NCBI GenBank assembly: GCA_945859605.1
Contig: OX243824.1
Location: 2,344,797 to 2,408,796, forward strand
DNA: 64,000 nucleotides
Direction: 5' to 3'
DNA from: Lumbricus rubellus
Taxonomy: Eukaryota; Annelida; Clitellata; Crassiclitellata; Lumbricidae
Position numbers and translations under genes: made by a program. The notes below the pieces were generated by a model that saw nothing but the letters and a program-made list of their open reading frames with translations, was not told the origin of the DNA and ran no database searches. Below, one piece after another: positions 40,500-52,643 of the stretch. Every line of letters begins with the position of its first letter. Positions within the stretch are counted from its first letter, which is position 1.

Positions 40500-41210
40500 T
40501 CACTATCTCCGCTCTGCTGAGCATGGTGTGCTCTCCTTCTTGCTCGCACAACCACCAAGTAGAATAATGCCATCTCGGTGGTTTGATCTTCGCTTTGGAA
40601 CTGGCTCCCCTTTGTCGAAGCTTGTTCCTCAGGGTCCTCTCCGAATCCTTCTATGCACATCTCAAAACCGTCCGTTTTTAACCGTGCTTGAGTCGAAGCG
40701 CTCCTGAGTAGACCTACTCGTCTTGAAGAGGCGCAATATAAATCCTCATGACGAATGAATAAACGAATTTCAATTAACAAATTATATTTATTTATTAATT
40801 AAAATTATTGTCTATAATTATGTAAGGAAATAATCACAAACCGAAGGCTGTTTCGACGCTGTGCAACTGTTATAAACTGCTGTGGCTTATAACAGCAACT
40901 GCAGCAACAGTTACTGCATGATACATGCTTAAAACTGTCAATAGCAACAGACTGACAGCTCCTCCTCCTCATCCGTCTTAATGTTGTCCTGCTTTGCTGT
41001 CATTGATCGCTTGTTTGCTGTCTTAGACGATCGAAGACGAGAGATTATCATACCTAGCGTCTCTCATTCATGTAGCGCCAGTCTACAGCGGCATCAGACA
41101 CTGCTGCATGACTGGTATGATCTGCTTAATTGTCTGATCACCTCATGGATGTCTTGCCTGCTTTACTTTTGCTCTTCTTCTGTCACTGTATCTCTCTCCC
41201 CGCCTATCTG
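40500..41210. other. Intergenic, unassigned
   Basis: Contains a further tail-module fragment near 40640-40750 ('gagtcgaagcgctcctgagt'). No gene recognised. Confidence 0.35.
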
Positions 41211-41215
41211 CCTGT

Positions 41216-41221
41216 ATGTCC

Positions 41222-41272
<51 letters not shown>
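41216..41272. repeat. (GTCT)n microsatellite
   Basis: About 13 GTCT units. Confidence 0.95.
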
Positions 41273-41909
41273 GGTCTTCATGTCCCCAGAATCTATGACC
41301 TTACAGAGCATTCATTTCTCAGCATTATTTGCATATAATTTATCAGTGTATTTTGCATGCATGCATACTATAGGCTACACGTTTGCTGGTCTGTATGCTA
41401 TTATGCACGTGCAAAGAATCGTAGGTATCACGCTCTTGCGCTATATAAAATATCGATCGACTAATGACATCCTCTGCAACAATGGCACTGAGGTTTGTTC
41501 TGGAATAACACAGGCGTTACCTGGGCGCATGAGCCTGCGCACGCGCGTCGATACTTTCCATCGTCGATGACGTGGGTTTAAGACAGGTGTGAGTCATCAA
41601 CGCACAGGTAGATAATTATATCTATTGATTGCAGGTAACCTCAGCAGCATTGTCAATTAAGACTTTCCGTAGTCAACGCATATTATAAAGACTTAGAGAG
41701 AGCAATGAGTCCGCGCGTTATTTATTTACGACGCGAGTAACATAATCATGGCGTAGATGATTAGTGTTGCCCACCTCTTTTCTCCAAGGTTTTGACTGGC
41801 ACCACTCGAAAACAGAAGCGACGGATTTCATGAAGACGCGTATAATAATATTGCTTATGGTAGACGTATATCGGTCATACAGATGTGAACAGAGCTGTCC
41901 AGTGTAATA

Positions 41910-42045
41910 AACTTGGGTCCTTCACTCGCAATTGATCAGCGTTTCGGCGTGAAAATCCGACGAAGTGTCCGCTCTGCAGTCGGGAGCGACTCGTGAGTAG
42001 AGAGCTTGAAGGGGCGCTGTAACATGTGCCCATTCAAACAATCTG
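41910..42045 (+). repeat. SINE family A copy (3' part)
   Basis: 'cttcactcgcaattgatcag', 'cgtttcggcgtgaaaatccg', GGGAGCGACTC-type box and CTTGAAGGGGCGCTGTAACA. It forms the left edge of duplicated block A (see 41900-45670). Confidence 0.75.
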
Positions 42046-42683
42046 CAAGCAAATCGCTTAATAATTATTCTGAGTAGGAAGGATGAGTCCTTGGAAAGTT
42101 CAGAGACAGCTTGTGACACAGAGGCCGTTTCCATACGCAAACAATAATAATCGTTAGTTACTTGACATTACAGCACCCTATTTAATATTATCGTAAATAG
42201 TCGTGCATGTATATATGTTACAGGCAATGTGTAAAATCAGGGATTTTGTAAAATGCCTGAAATTTTTAGGCAATTTGTAAAATCCCCAATTCACTCGGGC
42301 ACTTTACACAATCCCTGAAAAAAACAGGGATTTTGTAAAATCCCTGAAATCTTAAGCTGAAAATTTGACAGATTGCCTGAAACCCAAATGAACATAATCG
42401 TTGTTTATTATGGAAACAAGCCACTTAAGTTTACTTCAATTTAATTTTTCGAATTTTAGTTTTTAATTTTCAAAGTTAATTAGTTAAAGTCATCTATAAT
42501 ACATTAAATTTTTTTCAAATTTGTAAACTGCTATGAACAAATCGAATACTAACAGCACTACCACTTACATTTTAAAAAGTTTTATAATAATACTACATAA
42601 AATTACTTGTCGAGACCCCTCCTGAATGTTTCTTCTAAGTTCAGTTCCAAATTCATTTTTAGTTCAGTTTTTAAACGGCTACA

Positions 42684-44108
42684 TCAGTTTTTGTTTACAC
42701 ATGACGTACTCGAATGACATCGACTGTTACATTTGACCTTTGCTTTGAAACATTTGCACCTATTTGTCTTGCAGCGTCCAGTCCCTGAACAGTTGCATTT
42801 AAAAAAACCTTGCCCACCACATTTGGATTCAAATTGAACAGCACTTCGAAGTCCTACTTCCTGTTCTGTTGAAATGTCATTGTTAGTTAGTATACCTTGT
42901 GGGCACACAAATCAAATTGATTACGGGAGTATTTCCCGGACAACATTCCAGCCCTTACAGCGATTCTGTAGAGGTCGTTGTTGTCACCCTCACAAACAAC
43001 ACCTATTATATTTCGAGGATCTCCCCGGCCTCTGTCAACGAGGGGAATATATATGGTGACATTGTCTCCTGTGTTTGCAGCAACGTTTGTCACTCGGCTA
43101 CGCTTTACCATACGCTCTGCCTGATCAACCATTGCATCCCGAGCTCGCTTACGTTGTGTTTTAATTGTAACACGATTCTGTTCCAGAGCTGAACTATTTT
43201 TGTCCATGACATCTTCCAGCAAAACAGGCTGGTTGTCGAGATTGTGCTGTTCCGATGTACCCAGACCTGATCCATTGATGACTGCTACCTCTGTTGATGT
43301 GGAAAGACCTGTCTGGTTGATGTATGAGGATGTGGTCGAGGTACCTGGAGCAGACAGGTTGTTGTCGGAGGATGTGGTTGAAGTACTTGGATGAGATGGA
43401 TTGTTGTCTGAGGATGAAGTACCTGGAGCAGAAAGGTTGTTGTCGGAGGATGTGGTTGAAGTACTTGGATGAGATGGATTGTTGTCTGAGGATGAAGTAC
43501 CTGGAGCAGACAGGTTGTTGTCGGAGGATGTGGTTGAAGTACTTGGATGAGATGGATTGTTGTCTGAGGATGAAGTACCTGGAGCAGAAAGGTTGTTGTC
43601 GGAGGATGTGGTTGAAGTACTTGGATGAGATGGATTGTTGTCTGAGGATGAAGTACCTGGAGCAGACAGGTTGTTGTCGGAGGATGTGGTTGAAGTACTT
43701 GGATGAGATGGATTGTTGTCTGAGGATGAAGTACCTGAAGCAGACAGGTTGTTGTCGGAGGATGTGGTTGAGGTACCTGGAGCAGATGGGTTGTTGTCAG
43801 AGGCTATTGTTGAGGTACCTGGATCAGATGGTTCGATTTCAGAGGATGTGGTCGGGGTATCTGAACCTGTCAGGTTAATTGTCAGTTGTAGATGTTTGTA
43901 TAGTGAAAGCTGCCAATAAGTCATCTTCAGTAACCATGCGCTGTAAAACCTCAGTCGGTAAGGTCGTTGAACAAAGACCAACTTTGGGATTTGCTCCAAA
44001 CAAGGCCATATAAGGAGATTGCTTAATTCCTGTGTGAAAGCTAGAATTTTTGCTAAATTGAATGAATTTGAGTCCTACTGGCCAGTCTGTAGATTTGTTA
44101 TCACCCAA
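42684..44108 (-). pseudogene. KRBA2/Ginger-like transposase C-terminal half
   Basis: Three frames in order along the minus strand. 44108-43875: the end of an integrase core (STDWPVGLKFIQFSKNSSFH and SPYMALFGANPKVGL). 43950-42890: a Ser/Thr/Asn-rich linker with tandem repeats, then RMVKRSRVTNVAANTGDNV and VDRGRGDPRNIIGVV. 42908-42684: a cysteine-rich tail (CGGQGFFKCNCSG ... RCKCFKAKVKCNSRCH), a zinc-binding pattern typical for the family. The DDE residues lie in the deleted part. Frame changes at ~43880 and ~42895 may be introns or frameshifts. Confidence 0.75.
43342..43815 (-). repeat. 78-bp coding tandem repeats
   Basis: Five complete 78-bp units (starts 43342, 43420, 43498, 43576, 43654) plus flanking half units encode a 26-residue repeat, SSSDNNPSHPSTST and TSSDNNLSAPGT. 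Frames on the opposite strand are shadows of it. Confidence 0.92.
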
Positions 44109-44624
44109 CAGGCTGACTTATGGCCCGCAGAACCATAGATATAATAAACCTGGATTTTAGAATAACGATACTTACTTACTTACTTCAATATTTCAAAGGG
44201 AAAGTGAGTCGCAACAGTCGATGGCAACGTTCAGTTATGTTCGTCATTTCGTTTCAGGCAATCTGTCAAATTTTCAGCTTCAGATTTCAGGGATTTTACA
44301 AAATCCCTGGTTTTTTCAGGGATTGTGTAAAGTGCCCGAGTGAATTGGGGATTTTACAAATTGCCTAAAAATTTCAGGCATTTGACAAAATCCCTGATTT
44401 TACACATTGCCTGTAACATATATATAGATTTGTATTCCATTAAAAGGAGGTGTGCACGTTTTCAAAATAGTTCCTTGCTATTATTGATAATAATTTCACA
44501 TAGTGTGTATCATTAATAGTCATGCATAATATATAAATTTGTATTTTTCATAAAAGAAGGTGTGCACGTTTTCTCGTCATTCCTCTGCAACTCTGCTGAC
44601 CCGGGCAACTTATTGTGATGTGTT

Positions 44625-44840
44625 TGTTTGTATGTGCACTTGTTATAGCGCCCCTTCAAGCTCTCTCTACTCAGAGGCGCTCCCGATGCAGAGCGGACAT
44701 TGCATCGGAGTTTCACGCCGAAGCGCTGAGCAATTGTAAGTGAAGGACTTGCCCAAGGTCCTTACGCGGGGAGGTGGATTCGAACCTCGGACCTTCCGGC
44801 TCCAAGTCAACGACGCCACCACTAGACCACCGCGCCCCAC
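44625..44840 (-). repeat. Complete SINE family A copy (reference copy)
   Basis: Boundaries come from the empty site at ~46980 in block B: 'gatgtgtt' joins 'atttccacca' there, and here the 216 bp lie between. On the minus strand: head GTGGGGCGCGGTGGTCTAGT with A box, B box GAGGTTCGAATCC, spacer 'cttgggcaagtccttcactt', core 'gctcagcgcttcggcgtgaa', GGGAGCGCCTCTGAGTAG, CTTGAAGGGGCGCTATAACA, tail 'gtgcacatacaaaca'. Confidence 0.9.
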
Positions 44841-44954
44841 ATTTCCACCAGAAGGCCTCAACAATATTATTATACCGTGCGACCACGATCACACGACCAC
44901 TGCCCACCCATGGCTGATAAACTACAGTGCAAGACGTTTATAGTTAGAATGTTT

Positions 44955-45225
44955 CACTCATTATTTGTCTGGTATTCTCTCCTATATGTCTTTATCTTCT
45001 CTCGAATCTTGTCCGTTCTTGCAGAGGCCTTGCGCACTGGGAGCGTCTCTGAACGCCGGTTCACCTTACTAGAGCCTCTGCTTTAAAGTTTGAATACAAT
45101 ACAATAGAATACAACACAACACAATACAATACAATGCAATGCAAAACAATGCAATGCAATGCAATACAATACAATACTATGCACTGCAATACAATACAAT
45201 GCAATACAATACAATGTAATAGTGA
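44955..45225 (+). repeat. LINE tail remnant plus CAATA/CAATG repeats
   Basis: 44960-45085 matches 47100-47220 (GCGCACTGGGAGCGTCTCTGAA), followed by 130 bp of CAATA/CAATG simple repeats. Confidence 0.8.
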
Positions 45226-45284
45226 CAGCTGATTTTTGCTAATACCTATGTACACCATAATTCGGATATGTAATTATCAATAAT

Positions 45285-45400
45285 TATTGCGAGTGAATGA
45301 CTTGCCCAAGGTCCCGACACGGCGACTTGAGGTAGATTCGAACCTGCAACCCTTCGGCTGCAAGGCAACGAATATACCCACTGCATCACCTCGCCCCACA
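45285..45400 (-). repeat. SINE family A head fragment
   Basis: Minus strand: GTGGGGCGAGGTGATGCAGT, B box GGTTCGAATC, then 'cttgggcaagtcattcactc'. The 3' half is absent. Confidence 0.7.
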
Positions 45401-45670
45401 AAAGGTCCATATATGTCTTAAATTTTTATCATCAGTTATGAACATGAAGCAAGCAGGATTGAATAGACATTGTCACAGCCAAAAAACATTGATTTCAGCA
45501 TATTGGATCATAATATTAAGACCCTAATTCGACCGAACATTTCTGTCACGTGAAGATTTGACTTGACTCAGCTCAAAACCCTTCAGATGTCGCTAAAATG
45601 CGAAAATTACTCGAAAGAATTGATCAGGTAAATTTAGACACCTTTAGAATGTTTTAATATGTGCAATGTA

Positions 45671-46530
45671 TAGTGCATTATGCTTATCAATCACGTTGAA
45701 TTATTGATGTTGAATTATTGATGCTATTAACTTGAATTATTAATGTTATTAACTGTTAACCATTTTGCTCTCAAGCAATGAACACTAATGACATTTAAAA
45801 CTAATATTATGTTATAGCTATGGCAACGAACATTGATATTGTTATGACAACGTTGTATGGTGTATTTTGAACGCCATAAATTCACTATTACTGTCCTGTA
45901 TAAGCTGTAAATTGTCGTCAACGGCCTTTGATGCCATACGACGACGTTAAACTTTGGTTAAATAAAATAAATCAATCACGTTGCGTTTCTAGAAACATTG
46001 TAAGATGTGTCCAAAAGGTAACTGATGATCTTTCGTCGATGTTATGAATTATAAAGCGATTACGACCTATGTAAAAAAAAACGTCTGAAGACTGCTTTCT
46101 TTCGCTTGATCTGTGCCTGGAGCACCTCTGATGGCGCTATATAAATTCTGATTGATTGATTAATTGATTGATCGATTGATTGATAATCAGTGGCGCTCCT
46201 AGTGCTCAGAATCTATAGAAAAGGAAAACTCTGAAGACAATCGTGCGGACATGTCCACTGTCCAGCCGCTGGTATTCACTGGTTTCTTCCTTAGACAAAT
46301 AGCCTACAATGTATACGCGGCCATCTTGACGCGTCATCGAGGTTATAAGCTTTAAAAAAGCCTCTAAGGTTTATGCTTATTATTACTGAGTCAAGATTTT
46401 AACAGATTGATGGGATTGATCCATAGTTTAACGTCAGCTCGTAACAACAGAGGCCATTGCCGTCGCAAAAGAAATTTGTTCCCATACATTTATTACATCT
46501 CTCTCTTGCGTTATTGGCCCATGGGCTTAA
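45671..46530. other. Spacer between duplicated blocks
   Basis: Includes a tail module at 46118-46190 ('gagcacctctgatggcgcta' followed by a GATT microsatellite). No gene recognised. Confidence 0.45.
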
Positions 46531-46534
46531 GCCT

Positions 46535-46735
46535 GCGCGGTGGTGTAGTAGGGTTGCAGGTTCAAATCCACCTCAAGTCGCCGCGTAGAGACCTTGGGCA
46601 AGTCCTTCACTCACAATTGCTCAGCGCTTCGGCGTGAAACCCCGACGCAGTGTCCGCTCTGTAGTCGGGAGCGCCTCTGAGTAGGGAACTTGAAGGGGCG
46701 CAATATCAAGTGCACGTACAAACAAACATTATGTA
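46535..46735 (+). repeat. SINE family A copy
   Basis: Plus strand with head GCGCGGTGGTGTAGTAGG, B box GGTTCAAATCC, core, GGGAGCGCCTCTGAGTAG, and tail 'gtgcacgtacaaacaaac'. Start of duplicated block B. Confidence 0.82.
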
Positions 46736-47770
46736 AGTAAATCGCTTAATTATTACTCTGAGTAGGAATGATGAGTCCTTGAAAAGGACAGCTTGTGACA
46801 ACAGAGACCGTTTCCATCGGTAAACAATTGGTTGGTTGACGTAGTTGAACAAGACTTACTATCGTTAAAGCCAATGCATAATATATGAATTTGTATTTTC
46901 CGTAAAAGGAGGTGTGCAGTGTGCACGTTTCTCGTCATTCCTCTTAGATTCTGCTGACCCGGGCAACTTATTCGGATGTGTTATTTCCACCAGAAAGCCC
47001 AACAATACTTATTATTATGCCGTGCGACCACGATCACACAACCGCTGCCCACACCTGGCTGATAATCTACAGTTCAAGACTTTTATAGTTAGAATGTTAT
47101 ACGCCTTAATTCTGTCTGGTAGTCTCTCCTCTGCTTTGTCTCTTCTCAAAACTTGCCTGTTCTCGCGGGGCCTTGCGCACTGGGAGCGTCTCTGAACGGT
47201 TCATCTTACTAGAGCCTATATGTATTAAAATTTGAATACAATACAATAGAATACAACACACACAATACAATACAATGCAATGCAAAACAGTGCAATGCAA
47301 TGCAATACAATACAATGCAATGCAATACAATGCAATATTGGCAGTTGATTGTTGCTAAGACATATCGCACCATCGGCTTGACCTCCCCGGATTTTGACCT
47401 GGCAGTGGGCACCGGAACGAAAATGGCAGCTCTGGCTATTGCGGACTTGATTTGATTTGATATAGCGCCGGTGATTTATAAGCTGGTCTCCCTAACGTGG
47501 CTTTTGTGGGCGCTGAAAAATTCTCGATGGTTTACATTAGATTAGGTAGACATTGTCACAGCCAAAAAAACATTAATTTCAGCATCTTCGATCATAATAT
47601 TAAGACCCTAATTTGACCGAACATTTCTGTCACGTGAAGATTTGACTTGACTGAGCTAAAAATCCTCCAGATGTCGCTAAAATGCGAAAATTAGGCCTAC
47701 TTGAAAGAATTGATCCGGTAAATTAATTAAGACACCTTTAAAATGTTTTAATTTGTGCATAATATAGCGC
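46590..47770. repeat. Segmental duplication, block B
   Basis: Shorter partner of 41900-45670, without the Ginger-like element and without the 216-bp SINE. Contains its own LINE tail (47095-47225) and CAATA repeats (47235-47340). Confidence 0.7.
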
Positions 47771-48518
47771 ACTATACCTTCGAATCACGTTGAAGTCCAA
47801 AATTTGGTGACCGTAGTCACGTAGGATATTTGCATTTCTAACTCGGTTATTTCCGAAGACCGTAAAAATGAGTATAATAGGACGATAGTGGACAAAAGAC
47901 GACGGTAGGCTAAACACTTGAAATTGCTTAACTACTATAATTTAATTGATCTACAAAAAACAAACGAGGAATTGCGCAGAAGTAGTTATAATGATCGCGG
48001 TGTAATATCTCTCGAATAAAGCTGGAGAGCCTACATTATGACCAAATTTAGGAAGTTTTCCAATTAGATGCGTTTCAGAGCTTAATTATTATTAAACTGA
48101 TGCCGTTACTGAGTGCTACTGAGTGGCAAACTTCGAAGAGCGCTATTTAAAATGTCCACAGTGAGTAATGAATCAATGAATGATTGAATGTTGTACACCT
48201 TTAAAATAGATATAATATCTAATATTTATATTTTGACGCGTTCAAACATTTATGTCACTTTAAAAATGTTTCCATAAACGTAACTAGGCCTACAGACACC
48301 AAATAATATTCAGTATTATCACAGAATAAAGAAAGCGTAGCCAGAAGTCTAACTCGAAGCTTTTGCTGTAATTCGGAGATTATTCTAAAAAGTTTGTAGT
48401 CCATGCCGTCGGCCATTTTACCATGTAGGATAATAATATGTTGCGAGCATCGTGGGTTACGAATGTGAATGTTTTACCGATTCTTTATTTAAAAGTCGCT
48501 GAAAATTTAATAAAATAA

Positions 48519-49900
48519 CGAGAACGTCTGGCGGACAGCATTGTGCAGCAATTGGGTGTACAAATAACAGTGAAAAAGAAATGTTTGTCGTGTTTTCGAT
48601 TCCCGAAAGAAGATACAAGGACAAGGTAGGATTAAGTGTAGTAAGAGAACAGATACTCGGAATAAATAAATAAATAGGGTAGCGCTTTTGTTCTGTGCTG
48701 TATTCTACAATCAATGTTATTTTGTTGACTAGATTAATGGTTATAACTGATACGCTGTTGATAAAAATGACGTGGGTAATCAGGAGTTCACGATTACGAT
48801 GCTCGTCCATGTAAACAACTGGTTGCCAACGACTCAGCTAAAAATAGAGCGCTGGACCTATCAGCCGCATCTCATGATACAATGCGCTCAGTAACTAATC
48901 AACGAGAGATCTAAGTAAAACGGTCAAGTTAATAAAATTATAAATGAAGGAAAATATGCAGTAGATACGAGTAAATATAAAATTTGAAACTGAAGTCACA
49001 GTGCTCTATTTTGGCAATTTATTGAGCGGCCATACTGTTTATGTGGACGGGCCTGCAGTCTTCGAGATTACCAAAAAACCGATATGGTTGCCAACGACTG
49101 CACTAAATAGAGCGCAGCGGCTTGTCACATCCCACAATGTGAAGCGGTTAGTAAGCAAGTAATCAATAGAAAGAAATGGTGATTTTATGAAGGTTAAATA
49201 TGAAGTAAATAGAAACGAGAAAGTAACACGATTTGCAAATGATGGAAGAATTGTAGGCTACATGTACCAACTCAGACAACATCCGCCTTAGTAGCTGTTC
49301 CGCCTCTATGATGCTATGGCAGTCGACCTGGACCTCCCTTGGACTTCTGAAAAAATGTTCAGGGCTTAACGACACTGTTTCATATCGAAGATGATTAGTG
49401 TCGGAGGCAGAGAACAACCTCACACTCCACTTTTATATTGCGACCGAGCCACCCGCTGTAAAGATCCCCGCCCGGGAATTGAACCTGGGCCGCCGGCGCG
49501 GCGAGCGGGCTACAACCCACTCGACCACGCAGGATCTTCCCTTGGACTTCTCTTACAGACGTCCCTTTTGACTCAACACTCGGGAATAAGCTGGTGCCTG
49601 CGCTTGGCTTTCAAGTAGCGCTGTAGATGTTTGGAGATTACGATTATGATAAGCAACTGTTTTCATGTTGTTGACAGGTGCAAGAAGTGGGTTCAGAATA
49701 CGAGGTGACAAGATCAGATCACTCGAACAAAGGTTACATCCTCTGTGCTGAACCCAGTCAGTTCAACAACCGAGAGTCCAAGAATCGGCTGACGGGGTAT
49801 GCTGAGCCAACGCTATTCGCTGTTCCAAATCCACCAACACTTCAGAGAAAACCACCAACATCAGGAACCAGCCAGCCTCAAAGTGAAGACAAACAAACAT
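48519..49900 (+). pseudogene. THAP-domain transposase, exons 1-2
   Basis: Exon 1 (~48519-48625) encodes GGQHCAAIGCTNNSEKEMF with the first two cysteines of the C2CH finger and FSIPERRYKDK, and ends at a GT donor (AAG|GTAGG). Exon 2 starts after TTGACAG at 49678 and gives CKKWVQNTR in one frame and GYILCAEPSQFNN and AEPTLFAVPNPP in the next (family box AVPTLF), so one frameshift is present. The start ATG reads ATA. THAP domains bind the transposon ends. Confidence 0.65.
49400..49540 (-). repeat. tRNA-like SINE, family C
   Basis: Minus strand GATCCTGCGTGGTCGAGTGG, B box GGTTCAATTCC, and a near-complete acceptor stem GATCC/GGATC. It has 'ctttacagcgggtggctcgg' downstream. It is in the intron of the THAP gene. 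A functional tRNA is unlikely because the anticodon arm is not clean. Confidence 0.55.
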
Positions 49901-50168
49901 TGGAAGAGTGGTCACAGATAGTCGGATTGGCATTAAACCCTCCAGCCTGGCGAATAACACCAAAGAAGTTCTCCAGAGGATCCTGATTAAGACGCTGTGT
50001 CAATAGAAATCGAAAGCCATGATTTGATGATAAGTCATTCCACAGTAACAATAATGCATTGATATTACTTCGCCAACCTTCAAAACATTTAATTTGTGTA
50101 GTGATATCACGTCCTGTAGATACAGTTATGACATGCAAAGTTGACAACCAGGACTGAACATCCAGCAA
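49878..50168 (-). pseudogene. Inverted C-terminal piece of P-type transposase
   Basis: Minus-strand frame with FRFLLTQRLNQDPLENFFGV and IRQAGGFNANPTICD, the conserved C-terminus of THAP/P-element transposases. It faces the THAP exons, so the relic suffered an internal inversion. 50126-50455 may add a further N-terminal stretch of the same piece. Confidence 0.7.
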
Positions 50169-50559
50169 AATGGAACGATGTTTTGATCTTGCAGATAAGC
50201 TGCCTCTGCAAACTTTTGTCCCATGGCAGTTTTCAATAGGGGGGCCATGGCCAAATAGCCCACCCCCTGGATCCGCCCCTGGTTCCCAATTAATTTAGTC
50301 ATTTGTATGTTTAAATCTGAACAATTGAGGCCCATCAATGTAAACAGTTGCATACTTGAATTAGGGCCCAACCTTGTGTAAACTGTTGCTTTTGTTGGGC
50401 TCCGCTGTAACTGACTGATTGCTTGTTTGATAATGTACTGTTGACACGAGTTCAAGTATAGTTAACATACTTTCAAAATTTTACCTCACTGCATGTTTCA
50501 TAGTTGCAAGACTTATGTTATAAAAAAGACAATTATTCTTCAAGTACTCATGTTGTGTT

Positions 50560-52320
50560 TAATCATATCCTATATAGGAATCTGTTGTTTTAATCATATC
50601 CTATATATTGGAATCTACAAGCACCTTTTATAGTACTAGCTATTTGACCCACTGCATATTAATTTTGATTTGATTAAGTGCCTGTCAGTAATCTGGTTCC
50701 AGCGGCTTCGCTTTTATGGGCGCTATAGAAGTCTTGAGATAGGATTACGATAGATATTCAGAGCATGACAACCCCAAAGAAATAAAAAGGACTTCCAACA
50801 TGTCCTTTAAATTTAGCAATAACTCGTAATACATTGTTTTATTTATTCAAAGAAGCTATAGCGCTTCTTGCAGAGAATCTACTCAGAGGCGCTCTGCGCT
50901 GGCCACTTGATGTTAAGTGTCACGATGTCATATTACCTCAGTTAGTAAACAGAGCACAGTAAGCTGGAACAGTCACCATTAGCAGGCACACACAGACACA
51001 GGTGGAGCCAACCAACGGATTTCGTCAACAGCTGACAGATTGCGTGGATGGATATTCAGAGTGTCTGGACCAAGTGCCATGGGCGTCGTAAGGTAGAGCG
51101 GCAACAGCACTGATAGTAAACGTTAGATAGGCACCCACGCCGTATTTGTTATGGGAAGAATAACGTCACAAGTCATGTGGTTCTAGAAAGTACCCGGTCT
51201 GCTGAGGTGTAGGTTATAACCGGTTAGTTTCGCCGGGCGAGTAAGTGGGGTAACTCGTGGAGAACATGACCTGATGTTGCAACAACCGCTGAAAACAAGT
51301 GGGTAGGCCTATTGATCGCCATTAAACCAAACTCCACTGTCACAAGTCGTCCAAATTTGGACCTAGGACGAACAATTAAGCTACACGAGTCATGAAAGTC
51401 ATTCATTCCCAAGAAACTCCACAATTAGCCCCTAGCATAACTTTGTAGATAGTGCGCAGCGTAAACACCGGCTTTCCGTGCGGTAGCATTGAGCGAAAGT
51501 TCACGCGCGCCGCTGGGAGCGCTGCATTCGCCATAGACTATGCTGGCATTACAGCGCTTAGCATTGAAATACGGCCGAGTTAGACTTCTGGCTACGCTTT
51601 CTTTATTCTGTGGTATTATTAATTATGTTCGGAAACTTTTATAGCGCTAGAACTTTGTAAAATAAAAATTCATTGCACGTTAAGTGTGGTTCTTTTGTAG
51701 CCAAAAATTAATGCACTATGACATGAGAAATACAACAGAAGTTATATGAGACGATAAGAACAAAGGATAAAAATTACATCCGATAGCAGCGACATCGTCA
51801 GCACATTCACATGAAATGAGCTTTAGGCCTATACCAGCGCTCGTGAATAATCTGGTGCATTATGCTCTTGGCTTCATAGTGACGCTTTGAAGTTTAGAGC
51901 TTTTCCATCTTGCGTGCAATCTTCACACACTATCCCAGTGATCACTAAATTTTAAAGTGCATTGTAAATCCTGAGCGTGATGTATTGACACACACTTCTT
52001 AACCATGCCAAACCACCCATGGTGAAACATGAAATTTATATATTTGGTATTTAATAAACGATTTAAAGGTGTGCAAGCTGAGATCAATATAAAATTCGCC
52101 GCAGTAAATGATAATCTGCAATGTGTCAAGTCAAGTAATTTGAAGCGGACCGTATTATAATGCGTCACGTAAACGCCATTTAAATATCCAAGGCATCAAT
52201 GAATGATTTATTGTCTTACACCTTTAAAACAGATTTACGATCTACTATTTATACTCTGACGCTTTCAAACTTTTTCGTCTCTCCACAGCCAGCCTTTCCA
52301 AAAATGTAATAGGGCCACTT
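50560..52320. other. Relic interior and flank, unassigned
   Basis: Besides the right P-element end, there are tail-module fragments (50690-50740; 50850-50900). 52185-52310 matches 48160-48290 (flank of the P element) at about 75%. Confidence 0.4.
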
Positions 52321-52324
52321 TTTC

Positions 52325-52643
52325 TAAGTTAGAGGACACGATCGAGGGCCACGTAGGCCTACTTTTTCGTAGCTGATCAAGGAATTTAGGGAGCCACAAT
52401 AATGCTAAAATTCAATTAACTAAAAGCATATAAAGTTGTTATAATTGATTAAAATATAATGTTTTATGTTATTTATGGACGTCAAAATAAAATAATTTGT
52501 AATAGAAAGTAATTATGTGTTTATATCCTGTCCAAATTGTCAATTTGTTCATATATTTTTGATCGTTTTTTTAGAGAGGAGGGCCATTTTTGGAGGCCTG
52601 GCGGGCCACTTTTGGCCTGCGGGCCACGGGTTGGGAACCGCTG
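52325..52643 (-). mobile_element. hAT-like element family 1, truncated copy
   Basis: Minus strand opens CAGCGGTTCCCAACCCGTGG and continues collinear with 55602-55960 through 'gcattattgtggctcccta' and 'agaaaaagtggccc'. The far end is lost. Confidence 0.8.

Larger units (their letters stand above)
42216..44418 (-). mobile_element. Ginger/KRBA2-like DNA transposon, deleted
   Basis: 2,203 bp with ~168-bp terminal inverted repeats (42216-42384 and 44251-44418) starting TGTTACAGGCAATGTG; flanking 4-bp direct repeat TATA. The TIRs are themselves built from short AGGGATTTTGTAAAAT words. The interior carries the C-terminal half of an integrase-type transposase related to the KRBA2/Ginger family. The catalytic core is missing. 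Confidence 0.85.
41900..45670. repeat. Segmental duplication, block A
   Basis: Collinear with 46590-47770: SINE copy, then 'tctgagtaggaaggatgagt', then (after the 2.2 kb Ginger-like insertion) 'catgcataatatataaattt', 'ctgctgacccgggcaactta', a SINE insertion, a LINE tail, CAATA repeats, and 'cattgatttcagcat ... tttagacaccttta'. Block B lacks both insertions. Confidence 0.7.
48320..51612 (+). mobile_element. P-element/THAP transposon relic
   Basis: 37-bp terminal inverted repeats starting CACAGAATAAAGAAAGCGTA (48320 and ending 51612), flanked by a 7-bp direct repeat GTATTAT. THAP-domain exons lie on the plus strand; a C-terminal transposase piece lies inverted in the middle. A tRNA-like SINE and a local ~80-bp duplication (48830-48900 and 49085-49150) have altered the interior. 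Confidence 0.8.

Noticed and set aside
43324..43878. Plus-strand 184-codon repetitive frame
   Set aside because: Shadow of the 78-bp repeats that encode the Ser/Thr-rich linker on the minus strand.
49440..49540. A functional tRNA gene on the minus strand
   Set aside because: Pol III boxes and acceptor stem are present, but the anticodon arm does not form cleanly and SINE-like sequence follows.
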